Source of the DNA: an uncultured Prevotellaceae bacterium
GTDB taxonomy: Bacteria > Bacteroidota > Bacteroidia > Bacteroidales > Bacteroidaceae
Reading direction: 5' to 3'
NCBI GenBank assembly: GCA_945865175.1
Contig: CAMBDA010000032.1
Location: forward strand, 1-35,509
DNA length: 35,509 nt
In this document: positions 16,086 to 26,100 of the stretch, in pieces
Position numbering within the stretch: the first letter of the stretch is position 1
Layout: each line of letters opens with the position of its first letter
Notes under the pieces: generated by a model
The model's input: only the letters and a program-made list of their open reading frames with translations
Database searches by the model: none
Told to the model about the DNA's origin: nothing
Position numbers and translations under genes: made by a program

Positions 16086-18239
16086 CTACAATCCCATTTC
16101 GCGCAGCAGGTGGTCGGCATGCCCCCATTTGTCCATCAGGAACAGGACATAGCGGATGTCCACACCGATGCAGCGCTGCAGCGAGCCGTTGAAGCTGATG
16201 TCGCCGCTCATGGCCTCCCAGTTGCCGTCGAAGGCCAGGCCTATCAGCTCGCCCTTGCCGTTGAACATGGGGCTGCCCGAATTGCCGCCCGTGATGTCGT
16301 TGTTGCTCAGGAAGCACAGGTGCATGTCGCCCGTACTGCGGTCGGCATAGCGGCCGAAGCGGTTCTGGCGGATGAGCGTCACGATGTCGTCCTCCATGCG
16401 GTAGTCCTCAATTTCGTGCTGGCGGGCCACCTTGTCGAGGAGACTCTGCGCATTGGTGTAATAGTCGTAGTGGTTGCCCTGGGCCGTATAGTCCTGGACA
16501 AAGCCGTAGCTCAGGCGCATGGTCATGTTGGCATCGCTGTAGTGGGGATTCTGCTGGTCCATCTCCAGCAACGCCTGCGTGAGCAGATGCTCGTTGTAGG
16601 CAATGATTTTCTGCGACTCGGCCACACCGCCGTAGAGGCCCGAGAGCGTTTCGGTGAGGTCCTGGGCATACACGAGCGCGGGGTCAGTGTCGCGCAGTGC
16701 CGAGTCGGCCACAATTTCGGCCAGCCGGTCCACACAGGAAGGCTTGCTCAGCACCGACTGCTCAAACACCGCATGGGCAAAGCGCTGGCAGTCACCGCCA
16801 TACACACTGTCGATGCGGCCATAGAAACGGGGCAGGAAACGGGGAGCCACCTGCTGACGGTAGTTCTGCAGCAGTACGCCCATCGTCTGCTCGTCGAGCT
16901 GCGGGTCATAGTCCTTGTAGAAGCGGGTGAGGCTCTCGCGCATGGCGGCCACCTGCTGGCTGTCGGCCTCCCATGAGGTCATGTTGATGCGGCGCGCCAC
17001 ACTGAACAGCTCAATGCCCCTGTTGAAGGTCTCCACAAAGAAGCCCCTGGCCCGCACATCCTCGCTCACATGGCCATAATGGAGGCTCAGCTGGGGGAAC
17101 ATCTGGCCAAAGCGTGCCTTGAGCGACGGGTCGGCATTGTACCACTTGGCGATGCGCGCCTCCAGTTGCTCCTTCTGCCCTATCACGTCCAGTTCCTTCA
17201 CGGCCTTGTTCATGCCGATGGAGTTTTTCCAGTAGTTGCTGCTGGAGGCCCACTTGCTGGCATACTTGATGGCCACCGCACGGTCGGCCTGCATGCGCTG
17301 CTTCCACACCTCCTGCTTGGCGCCACGCACCTGGATGAGCGAGGCGTTCACGTCGTCCACACGCTGGCGGATGCCCCATGAGCTCAGATAGCGGCTGGTG
17401 CTGCCGGGATAGCCCACGGTCATGCAATAGTCGCCGCTGCGGTAGCCGTCCAGGCTCACACGAGCATAACGGCGGGGATGGAGGGGCACGTTGTCGGCAC
17501 TGTAGAAGGCCGGTTCGCCCTCGGGCGTGGCATAGATGCGGAACACACTGAAATCGCTGGTCTGGCGCGGCCACATCCAGTTGTCCGTGTCGCCGCCGAA
17601 CTTGCCCAGCGTCTCGGGCACGGTGAACACCAGACGGATGTCGTCATACTGGCGGTAGATGGACACATAATAGGCATTGTCGCCATAGAAGCTCTTCGCC
17701 GTGCACACCATGCCCGGATTGGCCTTCTCATAGTCGCGCTCCACAGCTGTGAGGATGGAGTCGATATGGCGGGTATACACCTCGGCCGCCGGTTCCGACG
17801 GACAGGCGCGATAGAGGCTGTCAAGCGCACGCATCACACGGCCGGAGCATTCCTCCATGCGCACCAGGAAGCGCACGAAAAGGCCCTCCACGGGCCGCTC
17901 TTCGGCATGGTTGCGCGCCACGAATCCGTTCTTCAGGATGTCGTCCTCCGGAGTGGAGAGCGACTGGATGGCACCGTAGCCGCAATGATGGTTGGTGAAG
18001 ACCAGGCCGTCGGGGCTCACCACCACGCCCGAGCAGAAGCCGCCAAAGCACACCACGGCATCCTTGAGCGATGTGCCGTCGGGGTTGTAGAGTTCCTCGG
18101 GCGAGAGCGTCAGTCCCAGGTCTTTCATCACACTGGCAGTCTTGGCATCGATATTGCGGAGCATCCACATGCCCTCATCGGCCCTGGCCGCAAAGGCAGC
18201 CGCTGTCCACAGGACTGCCACTAGCATTTTTCTTATCAT
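16086..18239 (-). CDS. S46 family dipeptidyl-peptidase, DPP7 type
   Basis: A 717-aa periplasmic serine exopeptidase releasing dipeptides from peptide N-termini, important in asaccharolytic or protein-using Bacteroidales. The signal peptide is MIRKMLVAVLWTAAAFAARA. Trypsin-like motifs: the His pair at 84-85 in TNHHCGYGAIQ, and Ser654 in GGNSGSPMF. The specificity position after the Ser carries Gly672 (FDGNWEAM), as in DPP7, rather than the Arg of DPP11, which predicts hydrophobic P1 preference. The ATG at 18239 starts the signal peptide; an in-frame extension to 18290 overlaps the helicase gene and is rejected. It lies 17 nt downstream of the DEAD-box helicase gene and is probably co-transcribed. 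Confidence 0.92.
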   Translation of the reverse strand: MIRKMLVAVLWTAAAFAARADEGMWMLRNIDAKTASVMKDLGLTLSPEELYNPDGTSLKDAVVCFGGFCSGVVVSPDGLVFTNHHCGYGAIQSLSTPEDDILKNGFVARNHAEERPVEGLFVRFLVRMEECSGRVMRALDSLYRACPSEPAAEVYTRHIDSILTAVERDYEKANPGMVCTAKSFYGDNAYYVSIYRQYDDIRLVFTVPETLGKFGGDTDNWMWPRQTSDFSVFRIYATPEGEPAFYSADNVPLHPRRYARVSLDGYRSGDYCMTVGYPGSTSRYLSSWGIRQRVDDVNASLIQVRGAKQEVWKQRMQADRAVAIKYASKWASSSNYWKNSIGMNKAVKELDVIGQKEQLEARIAKWYNADPSLKARFGQMFPQLSLHYGHVSEDVRARGFFVETFNRGIELFSVARRINMTSWEADSQQVAAMRESLTRFYKDYDPQLDEQTMGVLLQNYRQQVAPRFLPRFYGRIDSVYGGDCQRFAHAVFEQSVLSKPSCVDRLAEIVADSALRDTDPALVYAQDLTETLSGLYGGVAESQKIIAYNEHLLTQALLEMDQQNPHYSDANMTMRLSYGFVQDYTAQGNHYDYYTNAQSLLDKVARQHEIEDYRMEDDIVTLIRQNRFGRYADRSTGDMHLCFLSNNDITGGNSGSPMFNGKGELIGLAFDGNWEAMSGDISFNGSLQRCIGVDIRYVLFLMDKWGHADHLLREMGL

Positions 18240-18256
18240 AGTCCTTCGCTTTATTA

Positions 18257-20158
18257 TTATTTCTTTTTCTTGGGTTTTCTGCGTGCCCATCCTTCGGGCA
18301 TGTCATCCAGGTCCACCACCGTTTCGGGATGGAGAAACTTCATCCAGTCCTCCTTGCTGTAGTGCTTGCCCTTGGGCTGCAGCTGTTCCGCGCCCTCGTC
18401 GGTGCGTTTCTTGCGGTCCGCCTTGGCAGTCTTGGCAGCCGGTTTCTTCCGGTCGGCCTTGGCCGGCTTCTCTGCCGCACTGCCGCCGCCCTCGGCATGT
18501 CCGCCGCGGTCGGCATAGTCGGCCACCACACTGCGCCCCTTCACGGTGACGCCATGGCGGAGGCCCTTCACCACACGCTCGGCATCCTTCTCGGCCACCT
18601 CCACAAAACTGAAGTTCTTCATCAGGTCTATGCGCCCTATCTCCACCTTGTCGCCCTTCACATTGTTGTTGATAAGGCCGATGATTTCGCGCGCGAACTG
18701 GCCGTCAATCTTGCCCACGTTGAGGAACAGGCGGGTGTAGCCTTCCTCGGCCTTGCCGCCCGAACGCCTGCGCTTGCCGCTCCCTTCGCCCGCGGTGTCT
18801 TTCTTGCCCGACTTCACGTCCACGGTCTGTATCTCGGGGGCGTTGGCATAGTACTGCAGGAAGCGGCCGAACTCGCGGCTCAGCACGCGCTTGATGAGGT
18901 CTTCCTTGTCGAGCCATTCCCATCGCCTGGCCACCTCGGGCAGGAACTGTGCAATCTCCTCCTCGTCCACCTCCACGCGCTCAATCTCGTCAATCACATG
19001 GTAGAGCTGCTTGGCACAGATGTCCTTGGGGTCGGGCAGCGTGCCCTGGACAAACTGCTTCTGTATCACCTTCTCCACCTGCTTTATCCGCGCGCGCTCC
19101 TTCACGTGGATGATGCAGATGCTGGTGCCCTTCTTGCCCGCGCGTCCCGTGCGGCCGCTGCGGTGGGTATAGTTCTCCACGTCATCGGGCATACCGTAGT
19201 TGATTACGTGGGTCAGGTCGTCCACGTCCAGCCCGCGTGCGGCCACGTCGGTGGCCACGAGCAGTTGGGTGCGGTGGTGGCGGAACTTCTGCATCGTCAG
19301 GTCGCGCTGCTGCTGGCTCAGGTCGCCGTGCAGGGCATCGGCATTGTAGCCGTCGCGTATCAGGTTGTCGGCCACCTCCTGCGTCTCCATACGGGTGCGG
19401 CAGAACACGATGGCATAGATGCGGGGGAAATAGTCCACCACCCGTTTCAGCGCCAGGTACTTGTCCTTGGCATGCACCATATAGTAGATGTGGTTCACGT
19501 TCTCGGCACCCTCGTTGCGGCTCCCCACCTGGATGGTGTGGGCGTCATGCAGATAATGGCCGGCGATGCGTTCTATCTCGCGGCTCATGGTGGCGCTGAA
19601 CAGCATTGTGCTGTGCGCCTGGGGGATTCCCTCCAGAATGGCGTCCAGGTCCTCCTGGAAGCCCATGCTCAGCATCTCGTCGGCCTCGTCGAGCACCACA
19701 TGCTGTATGTGGGTCAGGTCGGCCACTCCGCGGCGCATCAGGTCAATCAGTCGGCCGGGCGTGGCCACCACGATGTCCACTCCCGCGCGCAAGGCCCTTA
19801 TCTGCGGCTCTATGTTGGCGCCGCCATACACAGCCAGCACCCGCAACTGGGGCAGGTATTTGGCAAAACCCTCCAGGTCGTCGGCAATCTGCAGGCACAG
19901 TTCACGCGTGGGGCTCAGCACCAGCGACTTGATGCCCGCCTGTGCATTGTCCTTCAGCCGTTGCAGCACGGGCAGGCCATAGGAAGCCGTCTTCCCGGTT
20001 CCTGTCTGGGCCAGCGCTATGAGGTCGGCCTGCGTCTGCTCTTCCGAGAGCAACCATGGAATCACTTCCTCCTGTACGGGCATAGGATGCTCATATCCCT
20101 GCTCCCCAATGGCTTGCAGCAACTCGTCGCACAAGCCCAAATCCTTGAATGTTTTCAT
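18257..20158 (-). CDS. DEAD-box ATP-dependent RNA helicase with DbpA-like RNA-binding domain
   Basis: A 633-aa helicase that unwinds RNA during ribosome assembly or cold adaptation. Helicase motifs in order: Q motif near 27, AQTGTGKT (50-57), PTRELCLQ (83-90), TPGR, DEAD (157-160), SAT (188-190), and HRSGRTGRAGKKG. About residues 470-545 form an RRM-like DbpA C-terminal domain (YTRLFLNVGKIDGQF onward). The tail is Lys/Ala-rich and low-complexity, ending KPKKKK, as in DeaD/CsdA proteins. It has a strong promoter 33 nt upstream and leads a two-gene transcript with the S46 peptidase. Exact subfamily (DeaD, DbpA or RhlE) is not certain, so no symbol is given. Confidence 0.94.
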   Translation of the reverse strand: MKTFKDLGLCDELLQAIGEQGYEHPMPVQEEVIPWLLSEEQTQADLIALAQTGTGKTASYGLPVLQRLKDNAQAGIKSLVLSPTRELCLQIADDLEGFAKYLPQLRVLAVYGGANIEPQIRALRAGVDIVVATPGRLIDLMRRGVADLTHIQHVVLDEADEMLSMGFQEDLDAILEGIPQAHSTMLFSATMSREIERIAGHYLHDAHTIQVGSRNEGAENVNHIYYMVHAKDKYLALKRVVDYFPRIYAIVFCRTRMETQEVADNLIRDGYNADALHGDLSQQQRDLTMQKFRHHRTQLLVATDVAARGLDVDDLTHVINYGMPDDVENYTHRSGRTGRAGKKGTSICIIHVKERARIKQVEKVIQKQFVQGTLPDPKDICAKQLYHVIDEIERVEVDEEEIAQFLPEVARRWEWLDKEDLIKRVLSREFGRFLQYYANAPEIQTVDVKSGKKDTAGEGSGKRRRSGGKAEEGYTRLFLNVGKIDGQFAREIIGLINNNVKGDKVEIGRIDLMKNFSFVEVAEKDAERVVKGLRHGVTVKGRSVVADYADRGGHAEGGGSAAEKPAKADRKKPAAKTAKADRKKRTDEGAEQLQPKGKHYSKEDWMKFLHPETVVDLDDMPEGWARRKPKKKK

Positions 20159-20190
20159 CTATGTGAAGGTAGGTTCAATCTAATCGGCTG

Positions 20191-20220
20191 CAAAGGTAGT
20201 GATTTTTGGCGGGTTACAAA
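20191..20220 (-). promoter_or_regulatory. Promoter of the helicase - S46 transcript
   Basis: On the minus strand TTTG (20220-20217), 18 bp, then TACCTTTG (20198-20191), giving a leader of roughly 25-30 nt before the ATG at 20158. Confidence 0.7.
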
Positions 20221-20269
20221 AGTTTTTCGTCCTTTTCCTTCACACAGGCGGGCGTTTTTCCGCTGGCGG

Positions 20270-20330
20270 CTGTTGCAGTTATAGGCTTCAAAATAACTGC
20301 AACAACTGCAACAACTGCAACAGCCCCCTC
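20270..20330 (+). repeat. Palindromic AACTGCAAC element, copy 1
   Basis: One inverted unit GTTGCAGTT, a short AT-rich loop, then three tandem AACTGCAAC units. The inner hairpin is TGTTGCAGTTAT pairing with ATAACTGCAACA. The outer arm GGCTGTTGCAGTT (from 20268) also pairs with the last unit through AACTGCAACAGCC. The 61 bp are identical to copy 2 at 29247-29307. It lies 3 bp past the CPBP gene stop, so it may also act as a terminator or mRNA 3' end. It is probably a non-coding dispersed REP/MITE-like repeat. Confidence 0.85.
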
Positions 20331-20333
20331 TCA

Positions 20334-21095
20334 TCAGGCAGTCTCCTGCATGCGCCAGAGCCTTGCATACAGGGCCATGCAGGCTGCCAGACAGAGCACC
20401 ATCAGGACGATGGCCACGGCGGGACCGCCCAGGAGCGCGTCCATGCGGAAGGTGCGTGCCTCCTCGCCCAGCACCCTCAGCTCAATGATGGAGACCGTGT
20501 TGTTGAGGATGTGCAGGAGGCTGCACAGGAGGATATTGTGGCCCGTCTTGTGGTAGACGATGCCCAGCAGGATGCCGATACAGGCGGCAAAGGGCACCTG
20601 GGCCGGATTGAGGTGGATGAGGCCGAAGAGCAGGCCCGAGGCCAGAATGGCCATGACCGGCTTGCCGCCTGCACGCTGGATGTGGCCCTGGATGCCCTCG
20701 CGGAAAAACAGTTCCTCCAGCACGGGGCCCGCCAGACATACCGAAAGGATGCCCCAGGGATTGTGCGAGAGACCGATAAACTGGTCCTCCATCATGTCCG
20801 GGAGGTCCAGCTGCTCGGACAGCAGAGCCAGGCCCGCCACGCCTGTGAGGAAGCCCAGCAGGGCGGTGCCGGCCATGCGCCAGCTCACGGGTGCCGGACG
20901 GAAAGCCTCCTGCAGGCGCGCCATCCTAGTGCCTGCCAGCAGCAGGCAGCAGGCCAGGCCGCAGAGGATGACGGTAAACGCCAGGGCGGTAATGCTGTTT
21001 TGCAAGCCGGCTGCTGTGGTGGCTATGCCGCCCAGCCCCTGGATGACGAGGAACATCATCACGGCCATCAGGGATTTCAGATAGGGATTGTTCAT
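20334..21095 (-). CDS. CPBP family intramembrane glutamic protease
   Basis: A 253-aa integral membrane protein of the CAAX protease and bacteriocin-processing family, with about seven hydrophobic segments. Active-site motifs: EELFFREG (EExxxR) near residue 128, FGLIHLNPAQ near 160, and HILNN near 195. Members cleave membrane substrates or confer bacteriocin self-immunity; the substrate here is unknown. It lies 30 nt after the methyltransferase stop, last in a VanX-like - methyltransferase - CPBP operon. Its stop is followed within 4 nt by repeat copy 1. Confidence 0.88.
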   Translation of the reverse strand: MNNPYLKSLMAVMMFLVIQGLGGIATTAAGLQNSITALAFTVILCGLACCLLLAGTRMARLQEAFRPAPVSWRMAGTALLGFLTGVAGLALLSEQLDLPDMMEDQFIGLSHNPWGILSVCLAGPVLEELFFREGIQGHIQRAGGKPVMAILASGLLFGLIHLNPAQVPFAACIGILLGIVYHKTGHNILLCSLLHILNNTVSIIELRVLGEEARTFRMDALLGGPAVAIVLMVLCLAACMALYARLWRMQETA

Positions 21096-21125
21096 ATAGA
21101 ATTGAAATTAAATGTGTTTGACGTT

Positions 21126-22307
21126 TCACGTGGCGGAGGGCCGCTGGCAATGGATGAGCACACGCCTGCCGTCGGCCAGGGTGGTGGCAAAGAGATAGTC
21201 GTGGCCCCCTTCCTTCAGTTTTAGCCGCTTGCGCAGGTCCACGACCGTGGCGGGGAAGTTGCGCACCGTCAGGTTGGCCTGTGGCAGCCGCTCCCGCAGT
21301 CGCTTGAGGTCCTGCTTGGAGAAGCTGTAGCAGTCTGCCACGCAGAACATGCGTCCGGGGTAGTGGGGCAGTGGCAGGCTGCCGGTGTAGAGGTGGCTGT
21401 TGGGGTGCAGTTTGTGTAGCTGCCAGCGCGTGCATGCGGCATCCTGCATCCCCGCCTTCAGCAGGGCGGCTCCAGGCTCGAAAAGATAGTGCTGGAGTGT
21501 GGATGTGCCCTCCCGGACAGGTTCGGGGAGTGTGCCGCAGAAACTGTAGGGATGGCGCCCCAGTTCCGCGCAATGGAAGACGGGCCGTCCTTCGTGGCCG
21601 GGGATGATGGCCAGCAGCAGTTCGCGGCATTCGCCCTCCACGCTCACCACGTGCACCTCGGCCACGCCCCGTAGCTGTTGCAGGGCGCGCGCGATGTCGA
21701 GCATGGGCGAGAGCTTCACCAGCAGCAGGGAGGTGCGGCCCTCCAGCAGGGGGAGCAGTTGTGTGAGGTCGGGCGTGCAATGCTCCAGCCACACGGTGCG
21801 CCGTCCGTCGGCATCCCGTCGCGCGGGGTCGGCATACACCAGGTCCGTCTCGGGCATGGAAGCCGCAAAGGCCGTGCTGTCCGTCTGGTGGACCGTGGCA
21901 TGGGCGAGTCCCAGCAGTGGCAGGTTGTGGCGGGCCGTGTGGCACAGTCCGGGCTGGCATTCCACATAGTGCGCCTCGTGGAAGAGCGGGGCCAGATGGC
22001 TGAAGTCCACGCCCAGGCCGCCCGTGAGGTCTGCCATGGCCCGGCGCCGGCCGGGAGGCAGCAGCCGCTCCACCAACGCTTGCTTGTAGGCCGCTGTGGG
22101 CTGGGAGGAGCATTGCTCCATTGACAGGGAGGGCGGGAACACGAGACCTTCCACCTCCGCCCATCGGGGCAGTTTCCGGCAGGCCGTCTGCCAGCCCTTG
22201 ATCTGATGGAGGCAGTAGGGCAGGTCCACGCCCTCGGGGGCACCCTTGAGTGCCAGCGCGTCCACGTTGTCGTGGCGGTGTAGTGAGATGTAGCTTTCGT
22301 TGGTCAT
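21126..22307 (-). CDS. THUMP-like-domain class I SAM methyltransferase
   Basis: A 393-aa cytoplasmic protein. The SAM-binding motif is ADLTGGLGVDFSHLAP (about residues 90-105), with a catalytic-type DPARRDADGRR (about 158-168), as in the Bacteroidetes group annotated as THUMP-like or SAM-dependent methyltransferase; the C-terminal part (about 300-393, RERLPQANLTVRNFP and DYLFATTLADGRRVLIHC) fits the THUMP-like domain. RNA is the probable substrate, but this is inferred. The start at 22307 overlaps the VanX-like stop as ATGA; a much longer in-frame extension to 24029 crosses other genes and is rejected. Confidence 0.85.
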   Translation of the reverse strand: MTNESYISLHRHDNVDALALKGAPEGVDLPYCLHQIKGWQTACRKLPRWAEVEGLVFPPSLSMEQCSSQPTAAYKQALVERLLPPGRRRAMADLTGGLGVDFSHLAPLFHEAHYVECQPGLCHTARHNLPLLGLAHATVHQTDSTAFAASMPETDLVYADPARRDADGRRTVWLEHCTPDLTQLLPLLEGRTSLLLVKLSPMLDIARALQQLRGVAEVHVVSVEGECRELLLAIIPGHEGRPVFHCAELGRHPYSFCGTLPEPVREGTSTLQHYLFEPGAALLKAGMQDAACTRWQLHKLHPNSHLYTGSLPLPHYPGRMFCVADCYSFSKQDLKRLRERLPQANLTVRNFPATVVDLRKRLKLKEGGHDYLFATTLADGRRVLIHCQRPSAT

Positions 22308-22975
22308 CTGATTGGCTTGTAATGGGCCTTTGCCTGCGCCCGTGAAATTTTGTTGAAGTGCCACCACTCGGTCTTCAGCGGGATGAAGCCCGCCTGCTGC
22401 ATCACCTGGCGCAGCAGGCGCCTGTGGGCCAGTGCCTGCCTGCTGATGAGGCCTTGGGCCAGCAGCGAGTCCTCCCGGTCGGTGTGGGCCTCGGGCCCCA
22501 GGTGGTCGATGACAGTGCCCATTGGCAGCGTGTCGCCCGTCTGGGCATGGCACAGGGTGACGTCGACGGCCATGCCGTAGTTGTGCAGGCCGCCGCCGTT
22601 GCGGGGGTTGCTCACATAGATGCGCTTGTCCGTGCCGGCCACGGCGTTCCACATGGCCTGCTGGATGTGCATGGGGCGGGCGGCATCGTAGACCTTCAGG
22701 CTCAGCTCGGGGCGCAGCAGGCGCAGCAGGCGCTGGGCCTTCACCAGTGCGCGTGCGGCCAGGGGGTGGAGATAGGCCCGCCGCAGGCCGGTATAGAGCA
22801 CGCGCCCCATGAAGTTGTCGCTGCGGGCATACATGAGGTCCACGTGGAGGGTGGTGTCCAGCTGTGCCACGTCCACCAGCCCCTGCCTCAGCATGTCGCG
22901 CTCGGCGGTGCTGTCCTGTGCCTCTGCCTGCAAAGTGCAAAGGAGGGCCAAAACCAGGGTTGTGCGTAGATTCAT
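22304..22975 (-). CDS. VanX-like D-Ala-D-Ala dipeptidase (M15D)
   Basis: A 223-aa secreted zinc dipeptidase that splits D-Ala-D-Ala released from cell wall. The signal peptide is MNLRTTLVLALLCTLQAEAQ. The family motifs are YDAARPMHIQQAMW (the conserved Arg), GLHNYGMAVDVTL (HxxxxxxxD zinc site) and KTEWWHF (catalytic Glu and zinc His). In this setting a wall-turnover role is more likely than vancomycin resistance, since no vanHA is present. The start at 22975 is chosen for the signal peptide and because the promoter leaves only 4 nt before it; the upstream ATG at 23002 falls between the promoter elements. The mRNA is probably leaderless. The first gene of a three-gene operon. Confidence 0.9.
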   Translation of the reverse strand: MNLRTTLVLALLCTLQAEAQDSTAERDMLRQGLVDVAQLDTTLHVDLMYARSDNFMGRVLYTGLRRAYLHPLAARALVKAQRLLRLLRPELSLKVYDAARPMHIQQAMWNAVAGTDKRIYVSNPRNGGGLHNYGMAVDVTLCHAQTGDTLPMGTVIDHLGPEAHTDREDSLLAQGLISRQALAHRRLLRQVMQQAGFIPLKTEWWHFNKISRAQAKAHYKPIR

Positions 22976-22979
22976 GGGC

Positions 22980-23011
22980 CAAAGGTAGGCTTTTTTCTCC
23001 ATATCGGCAAA
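22980..23011 (-). promoter_or_regulatory. Promoter of the VanX-like operon
   Basis: On the minus strand TTTG (about 23011-23008), exactly 20 bp, then TACCTTTG (about 22987-22980). Only four bases separate the -7 element from the ATG at 22975, so the transcript should start at or within a few bases of the start codon. Confidence 0.75.
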
Positions 23012-23084
23012 GCGAAGGGAGAATATATTCCCATGAGACAGGAATTTTTCGTGGAAACATATAGAATAAACGGAGAAAAAACAC

Positions 23085-23092
23085 TAACTTTG
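23085..23092 (+). promoter_or_regulatory. -7 element of the cotH-LytTR transcript
   Basis: TAACTTTG on the plus strand lies 22 nt before the ATG at 23115. A matching -33 TTTG is not evident, so an activator may be needed. Confidence 0.55.
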
Positions 23093-23114
23093 TAGCCAAA
23101 ACAAAGAAACACAA

Positions 23115-26100
23115 ATGAAAATACATCCCCTTTTCCTGGCAGTGGCACTCACGGCAGTGTCGTTGCTCCCCTCGCGTGCTGCAGCGGCCGACACCGATGC
23201 GGGCATCCCGTTGATAACCGACAAGAGCCAGCTGAGCAGCCCTTTCAGCGATTATCTGGAGGGCGCCGACATCGGTGCGCTCATCGACGGCAACGTGAGC
23301 ACCTTCTGGCATTCCGACTGGCACAACCAGATCGAGGGCGACTTCCACTGGATAGACGTCGACCTGCAGCAGGAGGTGAAGGGCCTGATGACGCTCCATA
23401 TGCATCGGCGCAACACGACAAACGACCATCCCACCAGCGTGGTGGTGAGCACAAGTACGGACGGCACCAACTGGCAGGTGGCCGACACGGTGGCCTTGCC
23501 CTATACCGGCTTCAATGGCGTCAACTCCGACCCCTGGGCGGTGAAGGACCCCGTGCGCTATCTGCGCTTCACGGTCATCGATTGCGCCGGCTCGGGCACG
23601 GGCTTCCGCAAGATATGGCATGCGGCCGAACTGCAGGTGTACCTGTTGAGTGCGGCCACAGACTACAGCACCGACTTGTCCGGCTTGTGCATCAACGAGG
23701 TGCAGGTGGCCAACATCGACCGTTTTCTTGACCCCTCGAACAACTATGGCGGATGGATAGAGCTCTACAACCCCACCGACAAGGTGGTGTCGTTGGCCGA
23801 TGCCACGCTGCGCCACACCGATTTTGACGGTGTGACGGAGACCTGCAGGTTGTCGCTGTCCCATGGCATGGTGCCTGCGGGCGGGTACAAGGTGCTGTGG
23901 TTCGACCACAACAGCCAGGACGGCATCTACGGCGGCGCGTCCCATCTGCAGATACCCTTCAAGCTCGACCCCGAGGGCGGCGACATTGCCCTGGTGAGGG
24001 CCGACGGCACCGTGGGCCCCGGCCTGCATTATCTGCCCGCCATTGCCCGCTGCTCATACGCCCGGCAGACAGACGGCGGTGACCAATGGGGATGGACCTT
24101 TGCGCCCACTCCGGGCACGTCCAACCAGGCATCCACCTTCGCCACCCGGCGATGGGATGCGCCCGAGGTGGACACGCCTTCGATGGTCATCGACGGACGC
24201 ACCAATATCACGGTGAAGATTCCCGCCGGTGCCACGCTGCGCTACACCAAGGACGGCTCCACCCCCACGGCCAGCCACGGCCTCACCTCCGTCACGGGAC
24301 GGTTCACCGTGACCTCCACCACCGTCTACCGCTTTGTGCTGGTGAGCAAGGATGCCCTGCCCAGCCCCGTGGTCACCCGCTCCTACATCCGGCAGACGGG
24401 CGAATACTACCTGCCCGTGCTCTCCGTCGCCACCGACCCCGACCATCTGTATGACGACCAGATAGGCGTGTACACCAAGGGTACCAACGGCGTGAGCGGA
24501 AAGGGCCAGAGCTCCCCCTGCAACTGGAACATGGACTGGGAGCGGCCCGTCAACATGGAGTATCTGGTGCCCAAGGACGGCACTTACGAGATGGCTCTTA
24601 ACCAGGAGACCGACTTCAAGATTGCCGGCGGGTGGTCGCGTGCCTACGGTGGCGGCAACGGGTGGCCCATGAAGGCCTCCTTCCGCCTGAAGACAGGCAA
24701 GGTGTATGAGGGACTCAATTCCTTCAACTATTCCTTCTACAGCGGGCAGAAGAAATACAATAAGTATAAGACCCTGCAGGTGCGCAACGGCGGCAACGAC
24801 ACCTACGCCCGCATCATCGACCCCGCCATCCAGCAGATTATCATTCGCTCGGGCTTCTATGTGGACTGCCAGGACTGGCAGCCCTGCCATGTGTTCTTCA
24901 ACGGCGACTACCTGGGCATGCTCAACATACGCGACAACAACAACCGCAACTTCGGCGAGAGCCAGTACGGCATCGATACGGACGAGATGGACCATTTCGA
25001 GATAGACCCCACCGTGGGCTATGTGCAGGGCGACGGCGACAAGGAAGCCATGAAGCAATGGATCGGCCTCGCGCGGCAGCTTGCCTCCGACCCCACCAAT
25101 GATGGCCTGTGGCAGCAGATATGTGCGCTCGTAGACGTGGACGAATTCTGCAACTACATGGCCGCCGAATGCTATATCGGTGCCGGCGACTGGCTCACCA
25201 ACTGCAACAACCTGAAGGGCTTCCGCAGCCGCAAGGACAACGGACGCTTCCATTTTGTGATGTTTGACACCGACTCGGGTTTCAGCAACGACAACATGAT
25301 AGGCAGCCTCTATGCCATGCTCAACGGCTACGACGGACGCTTCAGCGAGTTTGACGGCAAGAACCCCATCGTCGAGAACTTCTTCAACATGCTCAAGTAT
25401 GTGCCCTTCAAACGCCAGTTCGCCAACGCTTTCTCGCTGGTGGCGGGCAGTGTGTTCACCCCTGAGCGCAGCAAGGAGATTATCAACGGGATGGTGGCCA
25501 CCACACAGGCGGCTCTGGCCATCGAGGGCAACAGCCCTTCCGGTTCTGCCAACTGGCTGGCCGGTGTCATCTCCGACACGGGCCGGCGCTCCACCCGCCT
25601 GCGCAACCTCAGGGCGTTCCTGGGCCTGTCCGCCCCCTATAATGTGGCCCTTGGTGCCAACATCCCCCAGGCGCGCATCCTTGTGGGAGGGCAGGAAGTG
25701 CCCACGGGCACTTTTGACGGCCAGCTGTTCCCCCCCATCACCCTCACGGCCAAGGCTCCGGCAGGTTATGTGTTCAGGGGATGGAAGGCTGTCAGCAGCG
25801 AGGTGAGCAATACCGTCCTTGTCCCCTACAAAAGCCAGTGGGCCTATTACGACAAGGGCTCGCTCGACGGAAAGAACTGGAAGGACACCGACTACAATGA
25901 GCGCGGGTGGGCCACGGGCAAGGCTCCCATGGGCTATGGCTCCGTGGGCACCAGCGCAGGCCTGGCCGACTACAACACTACGCTCGACTATGGCGGCAAT
26001 GCTTCCAACAAGCGGCCCACCTACTATTTCCGCCACCGGTTCCAGCTCACCAGCCTCCCTGGCGAAGACGAACGCATCTATCTGTACTATTATATCGACG

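Noticed and set aside
20270..20330. CRISPR array
   Set aside because: The AACTGCAAC units are 9 bp, directly adjacent, and have no unique spacers; no cas genes are present.
20270..20330. Ordinary intrinsic terminator only
   Set aside because: Identical 61 bp at a second locus inside a truncated gene, and extra tandem units, are not explained by termination alone, although termination may be a side effect.
22304..22975. Vancomycin-resistance gene vanX
   Set aside because: Motifs fit the M15D family, but there is no vanH or vanA ligase or VanRS pair; neighbours are a methyltransferase and a CPBP protease.
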